Of a DNA stretch of 64,000 nucleotides, positions 28,957-37,357 are shown one piece after another. Every line of letters starts with the position of its first letter. Positions within the stretch are counted from its first letter, which is position 1. Origin of the DNA: Eremothecium cymbalariae DBVPG#7215 (lineage: Eukaryota > Ascomycota > Saccharomycetes > Saccharomycetales > Saccharomycetaceae); the NCBI RefSeq assembly GCF_000235365.1, contig NC_016451.1, positions 992,001-1,056,000 on the forward strand. Reading direction: 5' to 3'. The notes below the pieces were generated by a model that was not told the DNA's origin, did not search any database, and worked only from the letters and a program-made list of their open reading frames with translations. Both the position numbers and the translations under genes were made by a program.

Positions 28957-31737
28957 ATGTCGACGCATACTTACAAGAAATTTGAGGAGTCCAACGCAGG
29001 CGGGTTGCCTGACAAAATGACAGTGTACCAAGACTGTCTTAACGAGTTCAATGAATCTCCCGTCAGTCCTAAGAAGTGTCGGTTATTGCTTTCGCGATTG
29101 TTGAAGTTATTATCTCATGGAGACACTTTCCCGCCCAATGAGGCAACGGCGTTGTTCTTCTCTATATCTAAGTTGTTTCAACATCCTAATAATTCTTTGA
29201 GACAGGTTGTATATTTAGCGATTAAGGAATTATGCATGATTTCAGAGGATGTTTTGATGGCTACGTCATCTATTATGAAGGATGTTCAGAATGGATCAGA
29301 TTTGGTGAAGCCAAATGCGATCCGTTCGTTAACAAGGGTTCTTGATGAGTCTACGGCTTTTTCAGCAGAGAGGTTATTCAAAAGCGCTGTAGTGTCGAAG
29401 GATCCTTCAATTTCCTCAGCTGCTTTGGTTTCATCATATCATCTATTGCCTATTGCAGAGTCAACTGTGAGAAGGTATGCAAATGAAATGCAAGAGACGG
29501 TATCTGATTTGAAAACTCATCAGCATACTGGCAGTTCTACCGAGTATTATCGAGGATCGTCTTATATGTCGCAATATCATGCTTTGGGGTTATTGTGCAA
29601 GCTAAAATCTCACGATAAAGTAGCAATGATGAAATTGGTTCAACAGTTTAGCTCTGGAAATATCTTACGTGAGCAATTGGCCCAGATTCAATTAGTCAGA
29701 CTAGTTCATGAATTGTTGGTAATGGACAATCAATTAATACCAGAATTTGTACCATTGCTATCCAATTGGGTATCTAGTGGACGTCAATCCGTTCAGCTTG
29801 AAACATGCAAGTTGATCTCAGCTTTAGCAATCCACATGCCAACTGATCTATTTGATAGTATGATACGAACTTTACAAATGATGCTTGCGGTGCCTCATGT
29901 ATCTTTCAGATTTGCTGCGGTTAGATTGTTGAATAAAATTTCCATGTCAGCTCCTGAAAAGATTGTCATCTGTAACCCCGAGCTGGAATCACTTATCAAT
30001 GATAGTAATCGGAATATCTCCACATATGCAATTACTACTTTGTTAAAGACTGGTACCTCAAAAAACATCTCTTCCTTAATTAATACGATTACTAAGTTTA
30101 TCCACGATGTTTCAGATGACTTTAAAGTTATAATTATTGATTGTATTCGGACGTTGTCTTTGAAGTTCCCTGGAGAATGGAAGAACCTATTGTCGTTCTT
30201 GATCGATACTTTAAAAAGTGCTGATGGTGGGTTTCAATTTAAAAATAGTATTGCTGAGGCCTTATTTGATCTAATTCATTATGTTCCAGAATCAAAAGAA
30301 CAGGCACTAGAGCATTTGTGTGATTTCATTGAGGATTGTGAGTTTAGTGAAATCTTGGTTAGAATTCTACATCTATTGGGTAAGGAGGGTCCAAACACTA
30401 GCAAACCATCCTTATTTGTGAGGCACAATTATAACAGGGTCGTACTAGATAATTCTATCATAAGATCGGCTGCTGTGAGTGCTTTATCAAAGTTTGCCTT
30501 GACAAAAGGTGATCCAACATTGGGTCCCTCTATTGAGATCCTGTTGAAAGGTATCGAAATTGACCACGATGATGAAGTGAGAGATAGAGCCACGATTGCA
30601 TTGAAGTTAATTAACACCTCAAAAACGGATCCTATTGTCGCGGAAGAATTTATTAAACCAACATATGGCTATGATCTTTATGCTCTGGAAAGTAAATTGG
30701 CTCAATACTTACATGAAAATCCAGATGGATTTACTAGTCCTTTCGATGCATCTACAATTCCTAAATATACTGAAGACGAAATAAAGGCCATTGAATTGAA
30801 AGAGAGGCAACAAAAGATGCTCGCTGCTACAGAAGGCACTAGTGTTAATAATAGCTCCTTGGCTGGTGACAGTAGTGCCCCTAAAGCTACGCAGGATTCC
30901 TTAATAGAAACATCTGATGATGAGACATTGAGTTTGAAATATGCTGAACAGATAAATGCTATAGAAGAATTTTCATCGTTTGGTACAATTATTAATAGTT
31001 CAAAGCCTGTGTCTTTGACTGAACCAGAGGCAGAATTTACCGTCTTTGGAGTCAAACATTTGTTTGAGGATCATGTAGTATTACAATTTAACATCACAAA
31101 CACTTTGAAGGATGTTGGCTTAGAAAATGTGGTTGTTGTCTGCAACACTGAGGCTGACTCTAATGAAATAGAGGAGGAATTTACTATTCCTGTGGACAGG
31201 TTGTTACCTCATGAAGTTGCTTCCTGCTATGTCTCCTTTAAAAGGCCCAATAAAACCGCAACATACGGATTCTTTAATACCATCAATTTCACCACACTAG
31301 AATTAGATCCAGCTACTAATGCACCTTTTGAAGGCGATGAAGGCTTCCAGGATGAATACGAGATTGACACATTGTACTTACAGGCTGGTGACCATATTAA
31401 ACCATACTTTGTCGGAAATTTCTCTGCAGTTTTGGACGAGTTACCTTATGAGCAGGTCGCTGTTTATAACCTCAAACAATCTAATTCTTCATTACAAGAC
31501 CTCGTTAATAAGTTGGTGGTTTCCACTAACTGTCTGCCATTGGAAAACTCTCAGTTTGTTTCTAGCGAGACTAATTCACATACACTAAAATTGTTTGGTA
31601 AGAAAGTATTCACTGATGACCGCGTTGCTTTGGTTGTGGGGATGATTAAGAGCAAAAAGGGTACTGCATTGAAGGTGCAATGCAAATGTGATGATGAGAG
31701 CTTCTGTGTAGATCTTGCCAACGAATTGATTTTGTGA
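28957..31737 (+). CDS. SEC21: Sec21, gamma subunit of the COPI coat
   Basis: This 926-residue protein (935 in S. cerevisiae) is gamma-COP. The adaptin-like HEAT trunk fills about residues 1-600, beginning MSTHTYKKFEESNAGGLPDKMTVYQDCLNEFNESPVSPKKC, the conserved gamma-COP start. A Ser/Thr/acidic linker follows, then the two-part appendage domain (from about FSSFGTIINSSKPVSLTEPEAEFTVFGVKHLF to the end). Sec21 is essential for retrograde Golgi-to-ER vesicle formation and binds dilysine cargo and ArfGAPs. Position equals YNL287W. The frame is intact. Confidence 0.97.
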   Translation: MSTHTYKKFEESNAGGLPDKMTVYQDCLNEFNESPVSPKKCRLLLSRLLKLLSHGDTFPPNEATALFFSISKLFQHPNNSLRQVVYLAIKELCMISEDVLMATSSIMKDVQNGSDLVKPNAIRSLTRVLDESTAFSAERLFKSAVVSKDPSISSAALVSSYHLLPIAESTVRRYANEMQETVSDLKTHQHTGSSTEYYRGSSYMSQYHALGLLCKLKSHDKVAMMKLVQQFSSGNILREQLAQIQLVRLVHELLVMDNQLIPEFVPLLSNWVSSGRQSVQLETCKLISALAIHMPTDLFDSMIRTLQMMLAVPHVSFRFAAVRLLNKISMSAPEKIVICNPELESLINDSNRNISTYAITTLLKTGTSKNISSLINTITKFIHDVSDDFKVIIIDCIRTLSLKFPGEWKNLLSFLIDTLKSADGGFQFKNSIAEALFDLIHYVPESKEQALEHLCDFIEDCEFSEILVRILHLLGKEGPNTSKPSLFVRHNYNRVVLDNSIIRSAAVSALSKFALTKGDPTLGPSIEILLKGIEIDHDDEVRDRATIALKLINTSKTDPIVAEEFIKPTYGYDLYALESKLAQYLHENPDGFTSPFDASTIPKYTEDEIKAIELKERQQKMLAATEGTSVNNSSLAGDSSAPKATQDSLIETSDDETLSLKYAEQINAIEEFSSFGTIINSSKPVSLTEPEAEFTVFGVKHLFEDHVVLQFNITNTLKDVGLENVVVVCNTEADSNEIEEEFTIPVDRLLPHEVASCYVSFKRPNKTATYGFFNTINFTTLELDPATNAPFEGDEGFQDEYEIDTLYLQAGDHIKPYFVGNFSAVLDELPYEQVAVYNLKQSNSSLQDLVNKLVVSTNCLPLENSQFVSSETNSHTLKLFGKKVFTDDRVALVVGMIKSKKGTALKVQCKCDDESFCVDLANELIL

Positions 31738-31951
31738 ACAATGTAAACTACCTAGTTGTTATGTATCCTCTATGTTGAGATTAGTGGAATCTGATATATA
31801 TGTGTGTAAAGCTGTGAGTTATAATCAAAGAACAATTAAATATAAATTCAGTTTTATGCTTTTTGTTAGTTGAATAGGACTTTCATCTTTTAAAATTAAG
31901 ATCTTTCATAAAAAAACCCAGTTTAATCATCATGTTAAAATCACTAAAAAT

Positions 31952-32022
31952 GAGCGGTACGAGAATCGAACCCGTGTCTCCACCTTGGAAGGGTGGAATG
32001 ATAACCACTACACTAACCGCCC
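31952..32022 (-). tRNA. tG(UCC): tRNA-Gly (UCC anticodon)
   Basis: The minus strand gives a 71-nt tRNA starting GGGCGGTTAGTGTAGTGG (A box) with anticodon arm CCACC-CTTCCAA-GGTGG (anticodon TCC), T arm GGGTTCGATTC (B box) and a fully paired seven-base acceptor stem with one G-U. T5 follows at once as the Pol III terminator (plus strand 31947-31951). It is almost identical to yeast tG(UCC) as I remember it. Confidence 0.97.
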
Positions 32023-32070
32023 ATAACTGAGTGTCTTCTGAAAAGTTACTGCTCTAATCAACAGGTAATG

Positions 32071-32450
32071 GTGGCGTGAATGTGTGTCGTAAAATCAAAA
32101 GAGCATCCCGATAGTTATGATAGTCAGGCTAAGGAGCATGTTGATAGTCACGATAACAAGACAAAGAAGCAGCGAATCAGAGTCGTTAGGAGACTATGAA
32201 GATGATAACCATTGTATAACAGCGAATCAGAGTTGTTAGAAGTGTCAAGATAACCGCTGAGCTGTTATCGGCTAGGAATCTGCATAGCAAGTAAGCAAGA
32301 GAGCTTAAGTAGGACAACAGAAACTATATAAGAAGACCCAAACTAGCTAGATTAGATTAGATATAGGTCCAGCTAGATCCCCAGAGGGTAGTTGAGCCAG
32401 ATTAGAGACTATATAAACAGTAACTGATCATCAACCTAAGTATTAGCTGG
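32071..32450. mobile_element. Possible degenerate solo LTR next to tRNA-Gly
   Basis: The stretch lies directly upstream of the tRNA start, where yeast Ty elements insert. It has LTR-like content: short redundant words (GATAGT, AGATTAGATTAG), two TATATAA boxes (32326-32332 and 32410-32416), and no coding potential. I cannot see clean TG...CA ends, a target-site duplication or internal Ty domains. The boundaries given are approximate. Confidence 0.3.
32171..32239 (+). repeat. 19-bp direct repeat with 50-bp period
   Basis: AGCGAATCAGAGTCGTTAG at 32171-32189 recurs at 32221-32239 with a single C/T difference. The words between the copies are not repeated. The repeat supports a duplicated or retroelement-like origin for this segment. 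Confidence 0.85.
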
Positions 32451-32526
32451 CACGTGACCTCAACTAGTGGCCCTCGACAAGGAAAACCTACAAACTAATC
32501 GTGAGATGAGCACGTGACAATATATA

Positions 32527-32849
32527 TTATCTTCCTTTAAACGCCAGAAGTGTTGGGCAAGTAACCACTGCATGTGGCACCTGAAGTAACGACTTTTGAA
32601 GTTCTTTTGCATTCGCAGACCTGTCCGGGATAATCTGAATATTCTGGTTATGACGACAGGGCTTGACGGCTGTACCACTGAGAATGCCAAAAGTTTGCAA
32701 ATATGCTGCTACATATATAAGAATTCTTGAAACATAAAACTAAATCCAACAAACTAACCTGCAATGTTGTGAATTACAGGTTTGCGGAAATTGCTCTCGG
32801 GGACATGTCTATCTAGGAAGTCCACAACTAGGTCGTAGTTCCAGCTCAT
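32527..32849 (-). CDS. Possible small unrecognised gene, spliced or decayed
   Basis: On the minus strand an ATG at 32847-32849 opens 30 protein-like codons (MSWNYDLVVDFLDRHVPESN, then FRKPVIHNIA). It meets a GTTAGT donor-like hexamer at 32753-32758 and a stop two codons on. About 50 bp further, after TAG and CAG acceptor-like triplets (intron ends at 32709 or 32706), an open stretch of about 60 codons (AYLQTFGILSGTAV ... CPTLLAFKGR) continues to TAA at 32527-32529. Removing either 50 or 53 nt keeps the frame and gives a protein of about 90 residues. No TACTAAC branch site is visible in the gap, so a frameshifted relic is equally possible. I do not recognise the protein. Confidence 0.35.
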
Positions 32850-33482
32850 ATAGTGTCAGATTTATATATGATAGCTTAAGTACAACTTTAGATTGAATCT
32901 TTAGAGTTGAATCATTCTCCAGCTGATACTTGCCTTAGAATACGGAACCATGACTTTAGATCAGGTTATGTGTTTCAAACGATGGCTAACCCATAGAGTT
33001 TCGGTCAGGAATGCTCTAGTTGAAACCCTTTCTTAAACGGGTTCACCGAGATAGACATGCTATATCTTAAATGAAGTATGTAACTAAGAGCAATACAACT
33101 ATCTGTTCATTCGTCAATAGGAACGAACGGAGTTGGTTTATTCAACGTAAAAGGGGCGAACACTCTTAGTAGTACATTATATCTGAGGATCGATTTGAGA
33201 AGCGATATAAGATCCAACAACACTGTTGAATCATGGATTATCACTAAAAATATATACCAAACAAGTGTGATATAGAGCTCAAAACATATCCCTCGATTGA
33301 TCGAGAGCGTTTGCCATAGAACCAGCATCTGCTTTTTTATTTCAGTCTGAATGTTTGGCTCGAAAGATTGAATTCTTGAAAAAAAATTTTTTAAACGGGC
33401 CACAAGAACTAGTTTAGATGATGTTTAGCCAGTAGGAATTAACCTGAAAGCAAACCAAAAGAAAGCAGATAATAAAGCAGCA

Positions 33483-34361
33483 ATGCTTTTCAATAGGTTT
33501 TCAGGTCTATACACATGCAGGGATTTTTTGCGACCATCCGTAGGGTCCATTCGGTCGATATCTATACTTGGAAGTCTACAGCCCAGTGAGGGCTCTACAC
33601 ATAACTACAAAAGATTGGGAAGAGGTCCGTCTAGTGGAAAGGGTAAGACATCTGGTCGTGGTCAAAAGGGTCAAAAAGCTCGAGGGAAGGTGAAACCATG
33701 GTTTGAAGGTGGTCAAACTCCTATTGTCAAGTTGTTTCCCAAGATTGGGTTTACCAATGTTAACTCTCTTAGATTGAGTACGTTAAACTTGGAGCGGATA
33801 ATGTGGTTTCATAGAAATGGCAGGTTACATTTAGGTCCAGATGAGGTGTTAACGATGAAAGTTATGAAGGATGTTGGGCTAGTTACTGGATCCATTAAAG
33901 ATGGTGTTAAGATTCTTGGCGGTGGAAAACGTGAGTACAACCTACCCATTAAAATCGAGGCTTCTATGGCATCCAAAGACGCGATTGAGGCGATTGAGGC
34001 CGCAGGAGGAGAGTTCACTGCTCGTTATTTCAACAAGTTGGGTTTGAGGGCCCACCTATCTCCACATTGGTTTCTGCAAAAAAGAGGGCGGTTACCTCTT
34101 CCTGCTAGACCGACTAAAAGGAAAACCGTTGAATACTATAGTAACATTGAAAAACGTGGTTATTTAGTCAAGGAAAACCATCCTTACTTGACACAGATAT
34201 TGGCAGCTAGGAAAGCCGGATTAACAAATGTATCCAGAAAAAGTGTAAAGAAATCTGGTCTGGAGAGACAATTGGAAGCCTTGGAGGAGTCTGCTGGTAT
34301 TTCTTATGAATCTGCAGCATTTAGTTCCACTATAACTAGTCTGGAAAACTCAACCAAGTAA
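33483..34361 (+). CDS. MRPL10: Mitochondrial ribosomal protein uL15m (Mrpl10)
   Basis: This 292-residue protein has a mitochondrial presequence ([32 protein letters not shown]) and then the uL15 signature: [46 protein letters not shown], and later [36 protein letters not shown] in slightly divergent form. A mitochondria-specific C-terminal extension of about 110 residues follows. It is part of the large subunit near the exit-tunnel side of the mitoribosome. In S. cerevisiae it is YNL284C, a few genes past SEC21, but in the other orientation, so a local rearrangement separates the two yeasts. Confidence 0.95.
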   Translation: MLFNRFSGLYTCRDFLRPSVGSIRSISILGSLQPSEGSTHNYKRLGRGPSSGKGKTSGRGQKGQKARGKVKPWFEGGQTPIVKLFPKIGFTNVNSLRLSTLNLERIMWFHRNGRLHLGPDEVLTMKVMKDVGLVTGSIKDGVKILGGGKREYNLPIKIEASMASKDAIEAIEAAGGEFTARYFNKLGLRAHLSPHWFLQKRGRLPLPARPTKRKTVEYYSNIEKRGYLVKENHPYLTQILAARKAGLTNVSRKSVKKSGLERQLEALEESAGISYESAAFSSTITSLENSTK

Positions 34362-34670
34362 TGAATCACTATCACCTTTTGTATCTTACAAATCCAGTTG
34401 AAAAAGGAAATCAAAACAAAACTCACCAAATTTTCATGTAAATAGGCCCACCTAGATAGTACGTATATATTTATGCAAAATAATCTTGTCTTAGTTTAGT
34501 GCTTTACAACTATAAAAAATCAAAAACGGTAAACTTGATATTTATATCACCATTTTAAGCCATTTTAAGAACCAAAACCAAAACCAAAACAGACCAGCAG
34601 TCCTTACCATCTTCATAATATTCTTTGGAATAGATAATGCTATCTTTCACGAACCTCAATCATCTATTGA
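34362..34670. other. Convergent intergenic region MRPL10-YOL107W
   Basis: This 309-bp AT-rich gap contains a short (ACCAAA)n repeat at about 34570-34590 and a twice-repeated CCATTTTAAG at about 34551-34570. I see nothing else in it. Confidence 0.5.
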
Positions 34671-35668
34671 CTAATCAGAAGAGCCGCTCATCCTCTGCTC
34701 TAAAACTTTTAAAGCCAACTGCTTTCTTCTTTCTTCAGCTGTAAGAACTCTCTTAGCCCCCCTGGATTCCATCAAAGTGTTCCCCATCTCTACATCGTGA
34801 GCTACAAAAGGTTCTCTCCAGCGGAAACGCACGATCAAAATATCATAAATCTTGTTAAGTATCGGTTGTAAAATGGGCTTGAATAAATCAGGAAAGAAAT
34901 AGACCAGCTGGAACGTATCTGACGCATCTCCAACAATCTCATCGCTTGAAATGTCGCCTGTGATAGCTGAAGGTAACACTTGGTAGAATCTCAAATATAC
35001 CCAGCATACAAAAAACGTAGTCCAAATAGGTAGCAACTCCAAAAAACGTTGGCGCCAAAACAGTTCCGAAACCGTGAGAACAAACATTATGAATATTGGA
35101 AGAAGCTTGAACCTAAAGTTTTTGGAAATAAATGGCAAATTTTTGATTTCAAAAAGAGTCGTCTCCGGAAGCAACTGCTTGTAAACTATCGAATATCCAA
35201 TTATCATCATATAATTCCCATCAAACGGCAGGTCTAGTCTTATACCATCAAAAAATATCGACAAAATATAAATAGTAATCCAAACACCAAAGTTCGTAAC
35301 AGACCCAATTAGCAATGTGTACCGAAGCATCTCCTTGCGACTATTCCAACAACGTTCAATATATGACCCACCTAAAATCAAATTCAATAAACCAAAAAAA
35401 ACTTCCAAAGCTCAGTATCAATTAAATTAGAAGTTAAAATCGATATAGGATACTTAGCTACCTTATCTGGCACTATCTGCAAGATCGGACAAAAAACCAA
35501 CCGAAAATCATCAAAACTAACCTTAGCAGACCTGTGTCTAGTTATCCATAGCACTACACTAAATGTTACATACGCCACTATTAGAAACCATGTCACAATA
35601 GGGATGGTCTGCAGTTGGAGCGCATGCGGAGGAAAATGCACATCAAGATATCTCGAGCTAAACTTCAT
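34671..35668 (-). CDS. YOL107W: TMEM115-like Golgi membrane protein (YOL107W family), split by one -1 frameshift
   Basis: Two frames encode one multi-pass protein of about 332 residues. The ATG is at 35666-35668 (MKFSSRYLDVHFPPHAL). The first frame carries two membrane segments and runs to TELWKFF. The second resumes at FGLLNLILGGSYIERCW and holds three or four more membrane segments and a basic cytosolic tail (AKRVLTAEERRKQLALKVLEQRM). The break is an A8 run on the plus strand (35394-35401); nine bases would keep one frame. The architecture (rhomboid-like hydrophobic core without catalytic Ser/His, soluble C-terminus) fits TMEM115/YOL107W, a Golgi protein implicated in retrograde transport. 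In S. cerevisiae YOL107W is also divergent from INO4. A miscounted homopolymer is the likeliest cause of the split. Confidence 0.8.
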
Positions 35669-36238
35669 CACCAGCCAGTTGCTTAGCAACACTCAGCAGA
35701 ACCCAAACCAATCAACACCTTTGAAATATATATTCCTGAATATAAGAATATAACGAACTATGTTTCATCATCGAATTTATCCTATTATGTGGTCTGCAAA
35801 TAACTCCCGTAGAGAACAAAAACGCATCATTTTAATGATTGGCTGGAAATCACACCCGTACCACCGGAAACAACCACCTCAGTTTCGAACTGGGAAAAAC
35901 AGAACTTTTTTTTTCTGGATCGAGGGAATAAATAAACTCTGTAGCCGCTGCGCCACCGATGCTACAAAACTTGCAAACTCAGACCGTCAAAAAAAGAGTT
36001 GATAAATACAGAAAATCTAGCACGTGAATTTTTTGGAATTTAGCAGCAATCGTAGAAGTTTAAAAAATGGTTCAGTCAGTTTAAGGTTGAGAGACTGTAA
36101 ATAAATCTTAAGAGTCTGAAAGCCACTCACGGCAGGTCGGGCTTTTAAACGAACTCCAGAGTGCATACATCCCCCCTCCCATTCGTCGTTTCTTTCCTTA
36201 CAAAAGGTCAGCTCTTTCCATAGGTTCTATAGTATTTC
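35669..36238. promoter_or_regulatory. Divergent YOL107W/INO4 promoter region
   Basis: These 570 bp include CACGTGAATT at 36021-36030, an E-box close to the UAS-INO consensus CATGTGAAAT, 218 bp upstream of the INO4 ATG. An 80-codon frame at 35760-36002 has no motif. A TTTTTTTT run lies at about 35906-35913. Confidence 0.45.
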
Positions 36239-36676
36239 ATGGCTATCGGTAAGGTAACAAAGAAGAGAGTATCATCTAACGTCATTGATGCGGATGTCAC
36301 TTCTTCCAAGGTGATATTCCAAGAAAAAGACGCATCTAGAGAAAAGCTCAGTCATAACCAAAAACGTGTAAATCATGTAACCAGTGAACAAAGACGTCGT
36401 GAGATTCTGAGGGAGTATTACGATCGGTTAGTCAAGATAGTGCCTGATCTTGAGGAGTCTGAAAATAGGTCTGAATGGCAGATATACGTAAAAAGTATGT
36501 TTCATTGGCTTTGGTTTGGTATGATTTGTTGAAAATTTGAATAATACTAACTAGAAACTGTAGCGAAAAACTACTTGCATTGGCTCTATACAAGGAATGA
36601 GCAGCTGCGGAAACACTTGAATTACTTTAATGTCACATGTCCCGAACACCTAGTTTGGGAATATCGTGAAGTTTGA
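36239..36676 (+). CDS. INO4: Ino4 bHLH regulator of phospholipid genes (two exons)
   Basis: Exon 1 is 36239-36494 and exon 2 is 36564-36676. Together they encode 122 residues (151 in S. cerevisiae, which lacks the intron). The bHLH domain spans the splice. The basic region and helix 1 are KRVNHVTSEQRRREILREYYDRLVKIVPDL, a short loop is EESENRS, and helix 2 is EWQIYVKTKNYLHWLYTRNE. The end (PEHLVWEYREV) matches the Ino4 tail PKELIWELGDG. Ino4 pairs with Ino2 to activate inositol and phospholipid genes through UAS-INO. The gene lies beside YOL107W as in S. cerevisiae. Without splicing the frame stops after 97 codons in the middle of helix 2, so splicing is needed for function. Confidence 0.9.
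36495..36563 (+). other. Spliceosomal intron in INO4
   Basis: This 69-nt intron has consensus yeast signals: donor GTATGT at 36495-36500, branch site TACTAAC at 36545-36551 and acceptor TAG at 36561-36563. Removal joins the bHLH helix 2 exactly in frame (phase 1). Confidence 0.93.
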
Positions 36677-36877
36677 AGGAAAAAGACCCTGCCTGATACA
36701 TAATGAAGGTGATAACAACGCCGTGATGTTACACAATTTCTTTTACATAGCTAGTTAGTTGGTTTTTGGAATCGGTTGAGTACATAGAAGTCGTATGTTC
36801 CATCTAAATCAATGCATGTGTATGTTTCACAAAAAAATCCCATTTTCTTCTACTAGGGAAGTTCGTGAAAAAATAAC

Positions 36878-36951
36878 CGACCTCGGTGAGGATTGAACTC
36901 ACGATCTTGCGATTAACAGTCGCACGCCTTAACCAGCTTGGCCACGAAGTC
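36878..36951 (-). tRNA. tN(GUU): tRNA-Asn (GUU anticodon)
   Basis: The minus strand is a 74-nt tRNA. It has an acceptor GACTTCG, A box GTGGCCAAGCTGG, anticodon loop CTGTTAA (GTT), B box GAGTTCAATCC and a 3' end CCGAGGTCG, with a T6 terminator just after. It closely resembles yeast tN(GUU). It sits at the junction of the two synteny blocks. Confidence 0.97.
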
Positions 36952-37357
36952 AAGAAGTTTTAGACGTTGGACCTACAAATTGAATTGTACTATTGACACT
37001 GGAGTTTTATCACGTGATTAATATACAGTTACCTTACCTATAGTGTACGCATACTGGTGTGACATGAACGTATTATTAGAGTATGTAGCGTAAGGATAAG
37101 TGCAATAAGTTAGACAGTGGATACTTCTTCACTTGGCAGATTTCCAGTAGCGTATATATACGAAGGACATAGCTATATATATATGATATGATAGAGTAAT
37201 ATTTTTTCTTGCCACTAACATTATGGACATACCAAAGAAGCGTCAGGTTCTCTCTAATCAACAGAAATACTCTTATTTCTCTAATAAAATGGACCATATT
37301 GAATTCAATAAATGTATGAGGCATAAATTAGGTGGTAAAATTGGGCGCTAAACAGGT
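36952..37357. other. Intergenic region tRNA-Asn to ETR1
   Basis: This gap is 406 bp, with TCACGTGA (core 37011-37016) and a TATATATA tract near 37165-37180. No gene is supported. Confidence 0.45.

Larger units (their letters stand above)
32023..33482. other. Gene-poor region upstream of tRNA-Gly; possible transposon relic
   Basis: These 1.46 kb lie between tRNA-Gly and MRPL10 with no gene shared with other yeasts that I recognise. The first 430 bp look LTR-like and contain a direct repeat. A spliced or broken small coding signal lies at 32527-32849. Two CACGTG boxes occur at 32451-32456 and 32511-32516. The rest (32850-33482) is AT-rich with no supported gene; a 98-codon frame at 33107-33403 on the minus strand starts with GTG and has no motif. 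Confidence 0.5.

Noticed and set aside
32460..32690. 76-codon minus-strand frame
   Set aside because: It starts with TTG and is rich in Arg, Trp and His. The other frame of the same strand (stop at 32527) has a more protein-like composition.
33107..33403. 98-codon minus-strand frame upstream of MRPL10
   Set aside because: It starts with GTG. The hydrophobic middle is AT-driven, and no motif or family is recognised.
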